A DNA stretch of 64,000 nucleotides from Bugulina stolonifera (lineage: Eukaryota > Bryozoa > Gymnolaemata > Cheilostomatida > Bugulidae): NCBI GenBank assembly GCA_935421135.1, contig OW285187.1:32924818-32988817 (forward strand), in the 5' to 3' direction. This document shows positions 37,463-51,042 of the stretch, piece after piece. A program made the translations under genes and the position numbers. Position 1 is the stretch's first letter, and each line of letters begins with the position of its first letter. The notes under the pieces are model-generated. The model saw nothing but the letters and a program-made list of their open reading frames with translations. It did not search any database and was not told the origin of the DNA.

Positions 37463-39505
37463 CTACAGCTACTGCTGATATTACTGAAGTATAGTGTGAA
37501 CACAGTGTTTAGAGTAGAGTACTGTAGAAATCAATGTCAACAATCCTTCACTTTTACTTCATTTTCACAGTTTTTCACATACAAGTTCTGTTGGCACGAG
37601 TGAGTTAGTTACATGTACAATCATGGTCTAGTATTACTGTCACTTTCATTCAACAATTCAAGCCCTGTGCAAGTCCACCTTTACCTGACCCTATGCATTT
37701 AGACCCAAGTAGTTCTGTAGAAGTAGACATTTACACAAATAAATACAATATTATATTGAGTGTAAATACCTACATGTACGCAGTCATGTACCCCACTTCA
37801 CACTTGGCCCATGTGATAATGAAGCTCTTCATATATTTTTAACTAAAAATTATTCAAAATAGTAGCATTGTTGGACACAACTATAATCATACCAGTCTAC
37901 TATATTATTGGGCCTATATTTTCACACACTGTTATATTCATTGTTTGCATAATTGAACACAACAATCAAAACAATGCAAGTTGAAAAGTTGTCCTCTCTT
38001 TGATAGCCATAATACAAAATTAAAAGCAAGAGGTCACCTTACCCCAATGATGGGCATTCCCAAGAATGTGAAATTCCAGTTATTCAATTCTATACACATC
38101 AAACGGTGGTAAAAGAATTAACATATAATTCACATCCCATTTCAAAATGAAAGTATTTTAAAAATAGACTTCTTGCAGAGTTGAAACAGAAGTTCACATC
38201 GTACATAGAAGTAATAACTATCACTATCATAAAAAATGAAATGCCATATGTGGTAAAATACTGTGCAAGTTCACACAGCATTTTACAGCCACCACTACAT
38301 TCCATAGCCTTAGATTCGCTATATTCAACGCTACCCTCCAATTACTATTACTACATAATTATACAAATGTATAATAATCATAGTCTAGAATTAACTGTTA
38401 ACTTACCTGACATGTCGGGTTCTTGCATTGACATTTTGCTAAGGAATGGAGTAATATAGATCCATGATGCATGTAGTTGTACTTGTACACTGTGGAAATA
38501 ACAATAACATAAGTACACCCATAACAACAAACAGCACCATTGTTGAACAATGAACATAACAACCAAAAGCTACACCGTCGATTTCAAAGTTGTCCTTTCT
38601 TTAACAATGAGTTGTCTGCTATGACAATTATGCCAAATAACATTGAATATTTTCATATTATATTATTATTCATGTTGCAGAAATTCACTTGCCAAATTTC
38701 AAATCAGCATAGTAACTAGTAACATGCCCTATCATGACTAGCTACTTGCCTCCAAGCAGTGACTATTACAAACACTGCAAGAGAGAACTGGGTACCTACC
38801 TACCTACATCGAATTTCTTCTAAAAGTCTGTGTCTTCTCTTACTCCTACAAAAAATAGATGAATTCACATTGAGATTTCAGTAAAATGATTTTACTGAAA
38901 AACTAATAAGTTGTAGAGTTACATTCAGGTATAACTACATGCAGGTTTATTAAGACATTAATTCCTAATTATACTACGACTGTAACATTCTATCTAATAT
39001 CATGATGACATCTTCTCCACCTCATATTACTTTTATTAAATAATATCAAATTTCTAAGTATATAACAACAATGTATATATTAGAAGCCTGGCTAGGTTAG
39101 TCATTATTCTGCTTTTTAACATCATCATGACAAAATACTGTGAAATGTAAACAAATAATGTGTAAAAATTCTAACAATAACATAGCCAAGCTGATTATAA
39201 CCATAAAATATAATTATGCGTAGGCTACTTATTATAATACTTCATGGATGCACACTTCACTCACCAATACTATTTGATTGTGGAAAGTAAAATAATTCAT
39301 ACCAAATGAAGGTAGACACAATAATCATAATAGTAAAATAGAAAGTGATCAAAATTTTCTCAAAATACACTGTAAGACAAATTACAGTAAGACATATTAG
39401 AAATACTAGTTAAAATCAGCTCCAAAAATATACCCAAGGATACTAACTTATTAGAGTCCTGTAGTAAGTACAAGAATGTTATTTCTGAAATTAGAAGATA
39501 TTAGT
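37463..39505. other. Convergent intergenic region between the PLP lyase and FADS6
   Basis: Contains two lone hairpin-family arms (AAAGTTGTCCTCTCTTT near 37985 and AAAGTTGTCCTTTCTTT near 38585) and otherwise AT-rich sequence. Short ORFs on both strands around 38100-38570 show no motif or splice support. Confidence 0.5.
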
Positions 39506-41846
39506 TTACTGCAGGCCGATGTAGTGAGAGAATGGGGGAGCTTTGACCATCAGCTCCTCGTATTTCTCTATGAAATAAGAGAGGGTCTGCATGTAAGGCC
39601 TCTCGTGATAGGGCAGACCATTATCTAGCATGTACTGCTTTACTAGAGGCCGAATCTTCAGCACCATATAGTCGGAGAGGGTGGGGAAGAGGTGGTGCTC
39701 TATGTGACAGTAGACAAGGGTATGGCCCAGGATCCAATCAAGTATGGGGTTCCTGGACAGGTTGAGGACACCGCTGGACATCTGGTAAAGCTTAGATGGT
39801 CGGTCTTTCAACGTGTACATGGGTAGCCCGATGTGCTGGAAGATGTTGACATGAATGTAACACAGCATAGTGACCGCCCGGTAACTAAACATAAACAGAG
39901 CCGTGTAGAACAAACTGGTGTAGCCTGTGATCTTCATGTGGAACCAGAGATTGAAGGCTATACCGAGAGTAATGCTGAACAAGAAGGCAACTGTAGGCCA
40001 CAGCCTGCCTTTCAACTCTTTCAAAGCTAAAAATGGTACAATATTCAACAATTATTATACAAACCACATTTGTGTTGGAGAAACCTGTGGGGATGATCAT
40101 TCTACTAAACAAATGGCACATATTATAATTCTATATATTATACATTATATGCACAAACAATGTGTGTATATACATGCAACATGCTGATTCAGTCACTATA
40201 ATAACAGAGATCCTAAAAGCAGATAGTATATCATTAGGTCGCCAGGTTGAACAGTACAGTGTACTAAATAATATGTATCTAATAAACATTGGCCATGGCA
40301 AAACTTGTTTGGAGTTATCCTCTCATAGCAGGTTGTGCACAGAGAAGACAAATCCAAAGTCGCAATTAGAAGTGCTTTTCTAGACTACAGCTCATGAATA
40401 CTGAACTTTCTGCATTTAGGGTCTATTCATGAAGTCGTCTTCTCTTTACTGATCAAAGTCAAGTGTGCATGTATTGAATAATGCAATAATAAAGCCTGGT
40501 CCATTGGTGAAATTCAGGTACTAGAGAGCTGGTGCATAACATTGTCGTAGTAAGTGACTGTACATGTATATATAATATGGATACATAGGTACAGTAACTT
40601 TGAGAGACATGTACAATAAAGGCTTTACTCACCAACCACAGGGGTCAAAACTGGGAAGAGAAATGGAGCAAAGAATAAGTAGACATATCGTGGCAGTAAA
40701 GGTAACTTCCAGCTACTAGAATCACCGAGAGCTACAATACATTAACAATGATATATAGTAATAATATTATGTGTACACTGTACAGTATGTTTAATGATAG
40801 AGAATAGAAAAAGAGCAAAATTACGTAGATCTAAGTTTAAATAATATCTTACAAATTAGTTGGTCAAGATACAGGTTATCAATTGACCTTTACCAACAGC
40901 AACCGCAACAAACAATATACGTACATGTTCATGTGCATTGTATATCCAAATCACATACATTATACTATCATGGTTGTAGTATATCACACTCACCAATGAT
41001 GTTTGTGTATGGATGGTGCTCTGAGATGTGTATCTCTACAGCTACTCTGTCAGAGAAGAATCCATAGAATTCAATGGTGAGCCATCTGACAAGTCTATTG
41101 AGCCACTTGGTCTCAAAAAGACTGTTATGGGCAGCAAGGTGAGTCATACGGCTAGCAATAACTGAATGACAGAACCCTGATAACAGGAACCCAATGATGA
41201 AGAGGATAGGTGACTCTGTGCTACACATTAATAGCCCAATCTAAAACAACCATTTTACCAAAGCAATGAAGTGAAGACAACTCCCTGTTATACTATGCAC
41301 AACACCACTTATGGTGCAACCTCAACTGCATCTTCAGGTATATAAGAAATATTATAATTTATACACGATTAATTTTATATATTAATAATAATATTAAAAT
41401 GTCTACTACTACGCCATCTTCTGCCACTTCTTATACTAATATTTGCATGATAAACGCATACAAATACACAGTGAACAATAAAATTTATAGTTATTACCCA
41501 ACTGCGGCTTTGATCTTTGATATCATGCACGAGAAAATCATGAATTCCCATTACGAACTGGCACACTGTAACTTTGTACAAATACTAGGCATAGATTAGA
41601 AGGCTATTAAAAGCTGTACATGTAAAAATGATGTTTACCCACCATTAGTAAAGGGAAAGCGGACAGCATCTCCACCAGCCCATAACCGTGTCTCTCCCAA
41701 TAGGAAGAGCTGGCTACGACTTTCTTAACATCGTCTTTAAGTTCCTGCAACTTGGGAAGACCTTGGACATAATGGTAGATGTCATTTTCTTCATACTCCT
41801 TCCTAATAACAACCTTCTTCCTTTGCATTTCACTTCCTGCAGCCAT
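39506..41846 (-). CDS. FADS6: Fatty acid desaturase 6 (FADS6) family, complete, 4 exons
   Basis: Membrane di-iron desaturase/hydroxylase-fold protein. Exons: 41846-41643, 41240-40994, 40731-40633, 40026-39506, giving 356 residues (human FADS6 about 368). The exon 1 donor is GTGGGT; other donors are standard. Histidine boxes are HLAAH (exon 2), HISEHHPYTN (exon 2) and CHIEHHLFP (exon 4), which are the iron ligands of this fold. Hydrophobic segments lie in exons 1-4. FADS6-specific strings are NIIGALGDSSSWKLPLLPRY across the exon 2/3 junction, HVNIFQHIGLPM, GVLNLSRNPILDWILGH, and the C-terminus KAPPFSHYIGLQ. There is no cytochrome b5 domain, and the third box has His rather than the Gln of front-end desaturases. 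The FADS6 substrate is not established. Confidence 0.9.
40311..40355. repeat. Hairpin-family copy in FADS6 intron 3
   Basis: GGAGTTATCCTCTCA faces AGAGAAGACAAATCC, with an 18-base loop. Another partial arm (GAAGTCGTCTTCTCTTT) follows at about 40430. Confidence 0.6.
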
Positions 41847-43571
41847 GGGTACTATTTAAGCCTCTGTAACATAAGGTGATTAAACATCTAAGCTGCCGAA
41901 TATTAGTCGATTAGATTATAATTTTCTGCTTCAGAATTATGTGTAACTTGTCAAGATTGGTTAAATTATCTACATGGATGCAATGCTATACTTTTGGGGG
42001 TTTGATATTTCTAAAATACTCGGGTTCACCACCTCGATATCGGCTATAATTTTTTATTATATTTTTCACAATATCATCTGCTAGTCCATAAAAACTAAAC
42101 GAAGTTACTAATATTAGTAGACCTAACCAATATAAATGTTAATATTATTGCTTTCATACCATTATATTTTTAATATAAATAGCCTCCCCCCTCCCCCCCC
42201 CCACAACTTCTGTAAAATTTTGTTGCAAGTTGTAAAGCACCAAGAGATTTCTATAACAACTCAATATTGGAGGAAAAAGGATGACATGGAATATACTCGT
42301 ATCACAGCATTTCAAAATTCGCCAGTTACCAGGTGAGAACAAAATATGCATTTACAAATAATGTAAAACAACATTCGAAAGCCATTGAGCTAGTGTTGGA
42401 AGTAGAAATCAGAGGACATTAATTTTGCAGACCAACCCTTGCAAAATATTAACCTACAATTTATAGCAATTGAATCCTAGAAATTTCTACATAATAGTTG
42501 AATAACTTAGACTAAACATCTTGATAATCTGCACCAGAATCGATACCAACTATCATTATACTGTATAATTTTAGATTAGTATGTCATAATACACTGGCCT
42601 GTGATTATAACCATTATCTACTGATCGATAGTAGCCGGGTATACATGCAGCAATTTTAGTCATTAGATGACTTGTAATGGTAAATTCAGAAATAAAATTG
42701 CGACTGCTGTATCATTTATAACCTATTGATATTGTTGAGATCCCTCCAAGGAAATGCCTATGTGTATATGGTTTCTTCCATAATTTCACAATAATTTGGA
42801 AACTACGTTCAATAACATTCTACAACTTTGAGTCTGTAAATGGCAAATACCGATTCCAAAATTCCTCCTGAAAACCATGAGGTAAAATAAATGGCCTGCT
42901 CAACTATTTTTACCATTATATCTGACAAGTGGGCCATCGACAGGAAGTTGCAGGTAGTACATGTGTAGGTAGGGAGTAGAATCAAATCGCTGCCAAGCCA
43001 GTATTTTCACTGAGATTAATTAAATACAATGGAGAGCAGACTAATAATATTAATCAATTGAACAGTTCAAAAATAAATTATCCATAGATGGTCTTTCAAG
43101 AAAAGTTAATTAACTGAAGGTGCAATGCACTTTGTACAATAACTTCAAAGGATGGCAAAGTCATTGGACGAAGCAGCATTGCACAAGAATATAACAAGTA
43201 CAAATTATTATTTTCAAATGGTTTCTCTAACTGCTGCCTACGAAATATGGTCCCACTAACTAACCTAGCATATCAGATAGCCTCACTAGCATGATAATAA
43301 ATGTTTAATCTTGACAAATACCATTATCATATTATGAAAATAATGATCATTTCATTCCACATAATATCTGAAGAGGCTGTGACTTTATTGTGGGCCAATA
43401 GAAAATTTATTTACATAATAAAGATTGTAATCACACACTAACATAATAGTTATAATAGTTGTGAAAAAACAGATGAGGACTGATGAAAATGACTAGAAAA
43501 TGAACTATGCTACCAACTACGGTATAAAGTCTGTACAAGAGATAACATGTACTGGAATGTAGAACAGTTAT
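41847..43571. other. Intergenic region between FADS6 and the KVTF protein
   Basis: Promoter side of FADS6 and 3' side of the next minus-strand gene. A C-rich run lies at 42184-42202. AT-rich, with no exon or RNA gene recognised. Confidence 0.5.
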
Positions 43572-46500
43572 TTACAGCTTTGTGAGTGTAATTTGTTCCG
43601 CACATAATGGAGATATACCAGGCGTTGTTACCAATGGAGCTCCATTTGCGACCTGCCATGCATAGAACTTAGTTCTTTCTTGTCCCGAGTTAGAATTGAC
43701 CCTGTCTAGCTGGTTGTACCTTTCATTTTGAGGTGGGAGACTATACATTGATGAGATAGATGCAGTCCCAACTTGTCTATTCGATAAAGATAAAGAAGCA
43801 GCAGCAGAAGAAACTCTGCTTACAAATGAACCCCCAGATTGTTCTTTTTGTCTATCTCTATGGTCTACGCTGCAGCTCTGTGCACGGCGAATAGGAGTAA
43901 GCCGAGCCAACCCACGATTATTGATAGTCTGTAGTGCCGATTTTAACTTTGATGACTCACTAGAAGCAGCATTAGTGTTTGTAGGTGACTTGTTAGGTTT
44001 ACCAATAGTTGTAGTCTTTCGTTGAGAAGGTGGCGTAGGTCGTGGTCTCCGCAAACGAGGTGGTTGTGGTGGCAGTGTTGGCTTACATGTTGTAGAATCT
44101 CCATTGTGTGGTAATCTTTTAGGCTTTACGCGAACAGTAGTGTGCCGCAGTACTAACTTTGATATATTATCCATAATGTTGTGACAGCTTTCCTCGTCAT
44201 CTGATGAGTCATCCTCTGAACTATCCGAATCCTCGTCACTTGAGTCAGAAGATAAACCATTGTCAGAAGAATCAGAGCGGTTAGGACGAGGTGGAATTAT
44301 ACGAATACTCACTAGTTCTGAATCTTTTTTAAATGTTACTTTTTTTCTTTTCTTATTAGGTCGCTTTTCCGCAGTTGTATTCTTATGAGAATCGCTTTTA
44401 TCCAAGCAGCCATTACTATTTGACGAAATGTCGTGCAACCTAGACGAGTTGACTTGAAAATAGTCGTGAGATTGCACCAGCATATTGTTGCCAACAGTAT
44501 GCTGGCGATTCTCATACACCAACTGATCAATTTTTGCAGCTGTGCATAACCCAATAAGTTCTAGGAAAGAATATCTTTCTATAATCCTTCAGGTAGCAGC
44601 TTATGTCGAAACCTGCTGGTGAACTTTCCTTAAGTGTATGTAGTGGATGCCAATTTACATGTATATATGTATAGTCTTATCCAAGATAAAATTTAAATAA
44701 TAAGTCCTTTAAAAGGTTTTGTGCAAATATTAAATTTATAGTGGTATGAAGTGTCTTAGCAGTGCACTAAACTCAATACTGCTTTGTTATCATGTTATGG
44801 TATATAATTGCCACAATGGCTTAAGAAACTAAAACTACATTTCATCCATTTAGAATATAGAATGATTGATAAGTCGATTTAATAACAATATTTTGTCAAT
44901 GGATTAATTTAGTCAAGCTGATGCTGACAATTTAGCATTGAATGTAATTTGGTAACCTTAAAAAGCTGCCTCACATATGAATGGGAATTAAATTGTATGT
45001 TTTTGAACATTCTCAATGCCATTATTAGCATGATAGATCACATTATTAAATGGTAGAGACTACTGCATGATGAACTGACGCTTTACATGGCAACAGCATT
45101 TGATTTCGTCTCTTTGCTTTTGTGTATTGTTGTGTTGCATTGTTACATGCCTGCTTGTTTAAGTCCATACATTTGTTACAGACTGATACACTATTTTGAA
45201 GGTTTATGAACCTCAAGCAATAATAATATGTCATTTTTGCCAACCCATTAAATCTATACAAAATAAAGAAGTTCAACAATGAAGCTACAGTGTATACATG
45301 TATAAGCAGAAATGCAATTGTTTTGCCCTCATAATATAACAGGCGACTAGTTCCTGCATGCAAATACCTTTGCTCCATTGGAGAAACTATCATACTAACC
45401 AGATGATGATGTCCTACGGTTATAATATATGTGTTACTAAAGACAATTTTACAAATGATGTGTTTAATATAGATGTTAGATATATTGATATAGGGCATAC
45501 ATTTATATTACAGTGAGACCAAACTGACATTCTAGCGCCACAAATAACCTGTTTAGGCTACAGTTTGTCTAGTAGTAGTATTTTACATGTTTGTGTAGTA
45601 AAAATAGATATTAGTGTACCGTGACATATAGTTAAAGTTTCCCATTTATAGTGTTATAGAAATGAGACAGGTAGTGACATCAAACCTAATTACACTTAGA
45701 CCTATCACACAAAAAAGGAATACCAATTCCATAACGTGATAATAGTAAATTATAGAGAAATGAGTCAAATAATGCAACTGTTTGATCGTATCTGTAAGAC
45801 TTTACATTCATATTGTATTCCCACAAGTTACTATTTCACAATGTGTTACAATATCAATTTAAGTTTCTAACAACGAACAAGCCTCAGTTTGGAGTTGTCT
45901 TTTCGAAATGGACAACGAAAAAGAAAGCAACTCTAATATTACTTTGCTTATATTACATTTAGTCATTTGGGTACTTGACAACTGATGTATAAGAAATTGA
46001 AATCTGTCCTCTTGCTGAGCAATCAGTAAGATAAAAGCAGTTTGTAATCTACATGTACATGTATGTCATCACCACCAAGTGTTAGCACCATTGAGACTGA
46101 GACTTGTATGAAACCTAGACTGCTTAGAGATCCCTATTTGTGGACTGTATTATTATCCATGCAAATTTGGAACTGAGTAGGCCTACATGATTGTATAGTA
46201 ACTAGGAGATTGTGTAGCCACAAAGCAGTTGCCAATAGAAAAATATTTGTAAGCCTATAATATGCATTGTAGCATTGCATGTATGCCTTATACACTTCAG
46301 TATTTTGATGCAACATAAGTCAAGCCACCAGACTATGACGTGCACCATAGTCAGTCCCACCTAACTACCTTTAGAATTTAGCTCTTTAGACTTTATCAAA
46401 AGATAGTAACTGAATAGATAAGGTATAAATAACAGGTGATTGATCAAGCATTGCCCATAAAGCATCGGTATCAGGAATAAACTTTTTGATAAAATCAGAG

Positions 46501-48310
46501 TTGCGTCTCTTTGATAGAATAATAATATGCCCTATCCCCTGTCATACATCTCCGCCTATTGTCTAAGAGGTGAGATGAGACACCATGCGTTGTTTACTAT
46601 TCACATGGCACTTCAATATAAATAACATAACAAAAATAAAATGATTATAACTTATCATTAACTTACACTTTATTATCATATAATTGATTGCATAATAGTA
46701 TAATCCAGTATAATGTTAAACCTGATTTGAAGTATAAATTAAATCATAACAAGCTTTTATACATGATTGTATTATTTCTTTGTTGGCCCATTTTTCACTT
46801 TACCGGTCAATTCATGAGCTTGACTGCAAATAATGACACTTCCATTTTAAACATCTTATAATTAAGCTAGATCTTTTACAAATAGAGTCATCGTATTTAT
46901 CTACAATCTAATGAGTCAGGATGTCTCTATCAGTAATCTGCCAAAATGAGTATCAAATTGAATTATTGCATCATACTCTTTATGAATTATTAACTGCTGG
47001 TATTACTGTGGTGAACAGCCACAAACTGACTCTTTTCTTACAAAAGGACCTACTGAGTACATCAAGTGTTGCATTATACCTGTAAGGTAATAGCTATCTT
47101 ATATCAATGGTGTGATTAGTTGTTGATTCTATCTGATTTGCTAACCTGATTGTGCGACTTCTTGCATTTTTACTTGAAATCCGATCCATATACATGTATG
47201 TTTAACCCTTGGGACCGATGTCCCTAATTCATTATTATACAGTACATGCATTTTATACCTTTTGTTAGCCACCTTATTTAGCCTCAGAAGCTCAAACTCG
47301 ACAGGAACTGGGCTCTGAGTAAAAGAGCTCACCTTCCGTTGGTCCCCACCTATCACATGCTATATACATGCATATAATTATATAATATACATGTACATAA
47401 TAGATAACTACTATCCATCACAGTGCAAAAACTCTGAAAACTAGGTTGGCCCAGTTCTAGTGCACTTCCTAATCAGCAGGCCCTATGCTACCAAGGATAA
47501 TTATTACATTACGTCATAATATGATCCAACTATTTCAACTCGTTCCAAGTCTTTTAACTCTTTGTACTCTAGAACTAACATTTATCTGCTGAATAGTGTA
47601 ACACTAACTGAACTGTTAACAGGTAGTAAAATTAAATAATATAATATACTAACAAACTTTTCTATAATTGGAGGTTTTGAGACTAGATAGGCAAGCAGGC
47701 AGACAGATGAGAGAGCTAACCCAACTTGTCTCTCCTTTCAGCTAAAGACAAGAGTGGAGAGAGACACAGTCAGAGTCTCTCTTTGGCATCAACAGACAGA
47801 ACATTACACTAACGCAATGACTGACATCAGACATCTTACCTATAATTACATCCTTACAATTGCGATAAACTCTACACAACCACAACATTGATTTTTCTGG
47901 GTTATAAAGATTGCCATTTCCAAAAGCATAAACCATACTTGCCAAGTGTTCAGATTTTTTCAGGACACCTAATTTTTCATCTATCTGATTTCTATGGTGA
48001 ACATGTGATGTTACCAAATCTCATAAAGCATAAGATACAATCTAAAATAACTTCTTTAAACTGAATAAAATACGTTGAAAACCACCAACTAAATATAATC
48101 TCTCTAAAAAAAAGTAAAACAATAAAAATACCTAAAGTAAATAGATAGAAAAGAATGAATTACTCAATTACTTAGCAAGTTGAAGTTTTAGTTTAAATTT
48201 TTATTCAAATAATTATAATATACCGTCGGACTGTGCCCAGCGATGTTGATCAACCGAAATCAGATTCTTCCTGATATTTTGTTCCAGTTTCTTGGCAAGG
48301 ATGGCATAAA
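43572..48310 (-). CDS. Unidentified protein with PP1-docking-type KVTF motif, last three recognisable exons
   Basis: I do not recognise the family. Terminal exon 44560-43572 (acceptor TTTCCTAG) is preceded by 47968-47840 and 48310-48224. The phases join without a break (G plus AA gives Glu, G plus GT gives Gly), yielding about 400 visible residues. The first two exons and the start of the third are helical (AKKLEQNIRKNLISVDQHRW; SMLWLCRVYRNCKDVIIELI). The rest looks disordered: a basic NKKRKKVTFKK stretch that could be both a nuclear signal and an RVxF-type site for protein phosphatase 1, a Ser/Asp/Glu-rich run, a Pro/Arg-rich run (PPQPPRLRRPRPTPPSQRK), then Ser-rich sequence ending ITLTKL. 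The 5' exons are not found. The 129-bp middle exon could start upstream at an alternative acceptor (47991), but then the phase would not match. A PP1-binding role is inference from one motif. Confidence 0.6.
45891..45933. repeat. Hairpin-family copy in an intron of the KVTF gene
   Basis: GGAGTTGTCTTTTCG faces AAAGAAAGCAACTCT, an imperfect inverted repeat of the AGTTGTC family. Confidence 0.55.
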
Positions 48311-49100
48311 CTACAGTATCCAGTTATATTATATATTCATTTTATTTACAAATACATGTATAATCATGTCTGCACGTATATTGTGACCTTTGGATTTTTG
48401 CCTAGGAGGCCAAAATTAAGCCGGGGTTTGGTTTAAACCCCCGCAATGATTGTCTGTTTACATTTCTATTATCGTAGCAAGGGCCAAGGAGATGCTACTA
48501 GCCCGTGCTTTTTACATTTATGAAATCAACATGAGTTATAATAGCTAGTAGATAATATATCTTTCGTGTCTTTTAAAATCTAGCTTGCTGCAAGGCTAGG
48601 CTATTTGATTTCTAAAGGGTTTCCCCACACATAGTGAATGTAGTATGCGCACACTACAGCAGGAGACTTCCTAACGTTCAACTCAAATTTTGGCACCTCA
48701 CACCACTCAAACTGGACACTTCCAGCTCCAAGTCTCCAACCCAAATGTTGAATCTTCTTGATTTTCACCAGCAGAGCTTGACAAGTCTGTACTACACTGA
48801 GTGGTTTATCGTCATTTATAGAGTCAGAAAAGAGCTTTTTATTTTACTTTACTATACTATTACTATAACCAAGGAAATCCCTTGCTATAGCAGTATGAGC
48901 GTGAGTGAACTGAATGACAGTTTTTTTTAATTTATTAGCGCAAAATCATAGACTAAGAATAATAACCTGCAATGATTTAATACCAACAGTATTAATATCG
49001 GAAAATAAAATAATAATAATAGTTACAATCATTTAATTTTTATAATAATAATAAGGGAAAATAATTAAATCAATGAAAAATTAAAAAACTGATAAGAGAG
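48311..49100. other. Gene-poor region right of the KVTF exons
   Basis: Likely upstream intron of the KVTF gene. No further exon could be joined. It holds a dispersed-repeat copy at 48681-48792 and AT-rich sequence from 48930. Confidence 0.45.
48681..48792 (+). repeat. Dispersed short repeat, copy 3
   Basis: Same orientation as the copy at 11127-11254. Shared phrases are CCCAAATGTTGAATCTTC, a TGATTTTCACCAG word and CTTGACAAG. Confidence 0.6.
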
Positions 49101-49107
49101 GAAAAAC

Positions 49108-49170
49108 AATAAATTGATTTAAGGTTCGATTTTATCAATAATAAAATTGAATCTTGAATTTATTTATTTT
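49108..49170. repeat. AT-rich palindrome 1
   Basis: AATAAATTGATTTAAGGTTC onward at 49108-49135 is inverted at 49141-49170. A diverged version of the longer palindrome that follows. Confidence 0.75.
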
Positions 49171-49200
49171 TTTCTTTTAATCATTTAATAATGTAGTAAT

Positions 49201-49297
49201 ATAAAAAGAAAAAAATAAAATAATGAATTGATTTAAGGTCCAATTTTATTACTAATAAAATCGGACCTTAAATCAATTCATTATTTTTTCTTTTTAT
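49201..49297. repeat. Long AT-rich palindrome 2
   Basis: The arm at 49201-49251 (containing AATGAATTGATTTAAGGTCC) is inverted at 49254-49297 almost base for base, apart from a 7-base length difference and one mismatch. The loop is 2 bases. A transcript would form a stem of more than 40 bp. Confidence 0.85.
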
Positions 49298-49300
49298 GTT

Positions 49301-51042
49301 GTTAGTAATAAAATTGGATTTTAAATAGCCTTTTTGTTTTTTTCTTTTATTATGTGACGATATTATTTTTTCAATTGACTTTCACACTGCGACATAAATT
49401 ACACTACATTTTTTATTCTGTATCTAATTATCATTACTATATTATTTGTACTAAATTAATGATATTGATTTATAATTTTATTCAATTGTTTAGCCTAATA
49501 TGTCAAGAGTCACAATACACATTTCTAATCGTATTTTGGAGGTTTCACGGAAAACAAAACAATTAACCTACATTGCCCTATTGGTTCATTGAATTCTAAA
49601 ATAAGATGTGCTTATGTCTATTTTCTAAATAGCGTTTTGATTGATCACACTACAGCAAGCTCTCAGAGGCTATTACATAGTCAACAGAGTGTTGAGGAGA
49701 TTTTTATCAGATCATTTATCTTTAAAATTACAAGGAGAAGTTGGTATTGTCTTACTCTGCACTAACAGTTAAACTGTTGCTACATTTAGAATTGTGCCGT
49801 ACTGCAGCAAAGTGAGTTTGAACTCATTGATAGCTGTAGAGCTAATGCCCAGTATTATCTAAATACAGGTAGGGGATCTGAAGGTCAAGCACTATTTGAT
49901 GTTCAACTAATAGTAGCAACATGTAAGTACATGATTATAGTAACTTGACCGTTTACTTCTTAGTTTATAACATATGCATGTAAGCCTGTGTACTTGTAGG
50001 TCTAATCCATATTATGCATAAGGCTCATTTTAGTGGCTCAACCCTTTAGTGGATATCTTGCATACTATAGTATCACTTTCTGGGGAGATAATTGTATGTA
50101 TGCTACATGTAGCCTACTTGTTTTAGCTTTCAAAGCTTTATCAGCATGGATGGCAACATAGTAGAGAGTCAATATTATACTGTCAGCTATAATTATTATG
50201 CATGTATTATGTAGTTCACTATCTAGACTGTTAGTAATAGTTAAATCAATAACTCAACTAGAGTATTGTGTTCATATTCAAAAATCAATACCGGCGCTAG
50301 CGAACCCTCAGATGATGTCAATATTAGTGCTGCTCTAATTTGTAATAAAAGCCAGGTCTCTCTATCGTTTTTATGTGGCATATTGATCTATACTCAAAAC
50401 CAAAACAACTATTAAAGGGGAAAATCACAAATTTTGAAGTGATTCTAAAGTGATAGTTCAAAATCTGGCGGTTCCAGACGTCATTTCCACAAATATCAAA
50501 ATCCGCGTTTTTATCCAAAAAATCGGTTTATCTGATTGGTCATGGGCGCATCCTTATTGGTAGTCTAAGATCTGCAGACTTACACCGATATGCGAGATGA
50601 CTAATATATGCCCCGTTAAAACCACTATATTGCTATAGCCGTGCTGTTTCCGGTGAGTTTGCGCATTCGCAGTTTAGTGGTTTGCTACGGCTACTTGTGT
50701 TTTTTTTGTAATTTCCAAAGTTTTATGCTACTTACACTTACTTGTCTTTTATACCGACTAATAGCTCACGGCATATTCTACAATGCATATTCATTCATCG
50801 GTGAGAAATCAAATCAAGTTATATTATAATAAATATTTGTTCATTCTTTTCTAATCCTACTAGATTATTTCCCACCGACTCTCACTCTGACTGACAGTCA
50901 CTGCAGTTTTACTGAACTATAAAAAACGCTAGTTTCAATTTGTTTAAAATAGTTATTTATCACCAATTATGTTAGTTCTTATTTACTTATGCACGTAATT
51001 AATTAATAACTGTTATACCATGGGTTTCATTGGTAGTTCAGC
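49301..51042. other. Gene-poor region with a promoter-like patch
   Basis: No exon recognised. At 50440-50660 a CpG-bearing patch carries GACGTCA at about 50478, reverse CCAAT boxes near 50537 and 50557 and a CGCATTCGCAG word. It could be the promoter of the minus-strand KVTF gene, but no first exon links the two. Confidence 0.35.

Noticed and set aside
38099..38566. Overlapping 60-92-codon ORFs on both strands
   Set aside because: Located between two complete gene ends, without splice sites or motifs; consistent with chance.
45046..45498. 150-codon minus-strand ORF
   Set aside because: Low-complexity hydrophobic and Ile/Tyr-rich translation with no motif and no splice continuity with the KVTF gene exons on either side of it.
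49801..49900. Possible small exon (LQQSEFELIDSCRANAQYYLNTG) followed by GTAGGG
   Set aside because: The upstream acceptor is poor and no partner exon in matching phase was found; too weak to list as a gene.
50324..50518. 64-codon minus-strand ORF in the promoter-like CpG patch
   Set aside because: No ATG start and no link by phase to the KVTF gene; probably incidental to the regulatory-looking sequence.
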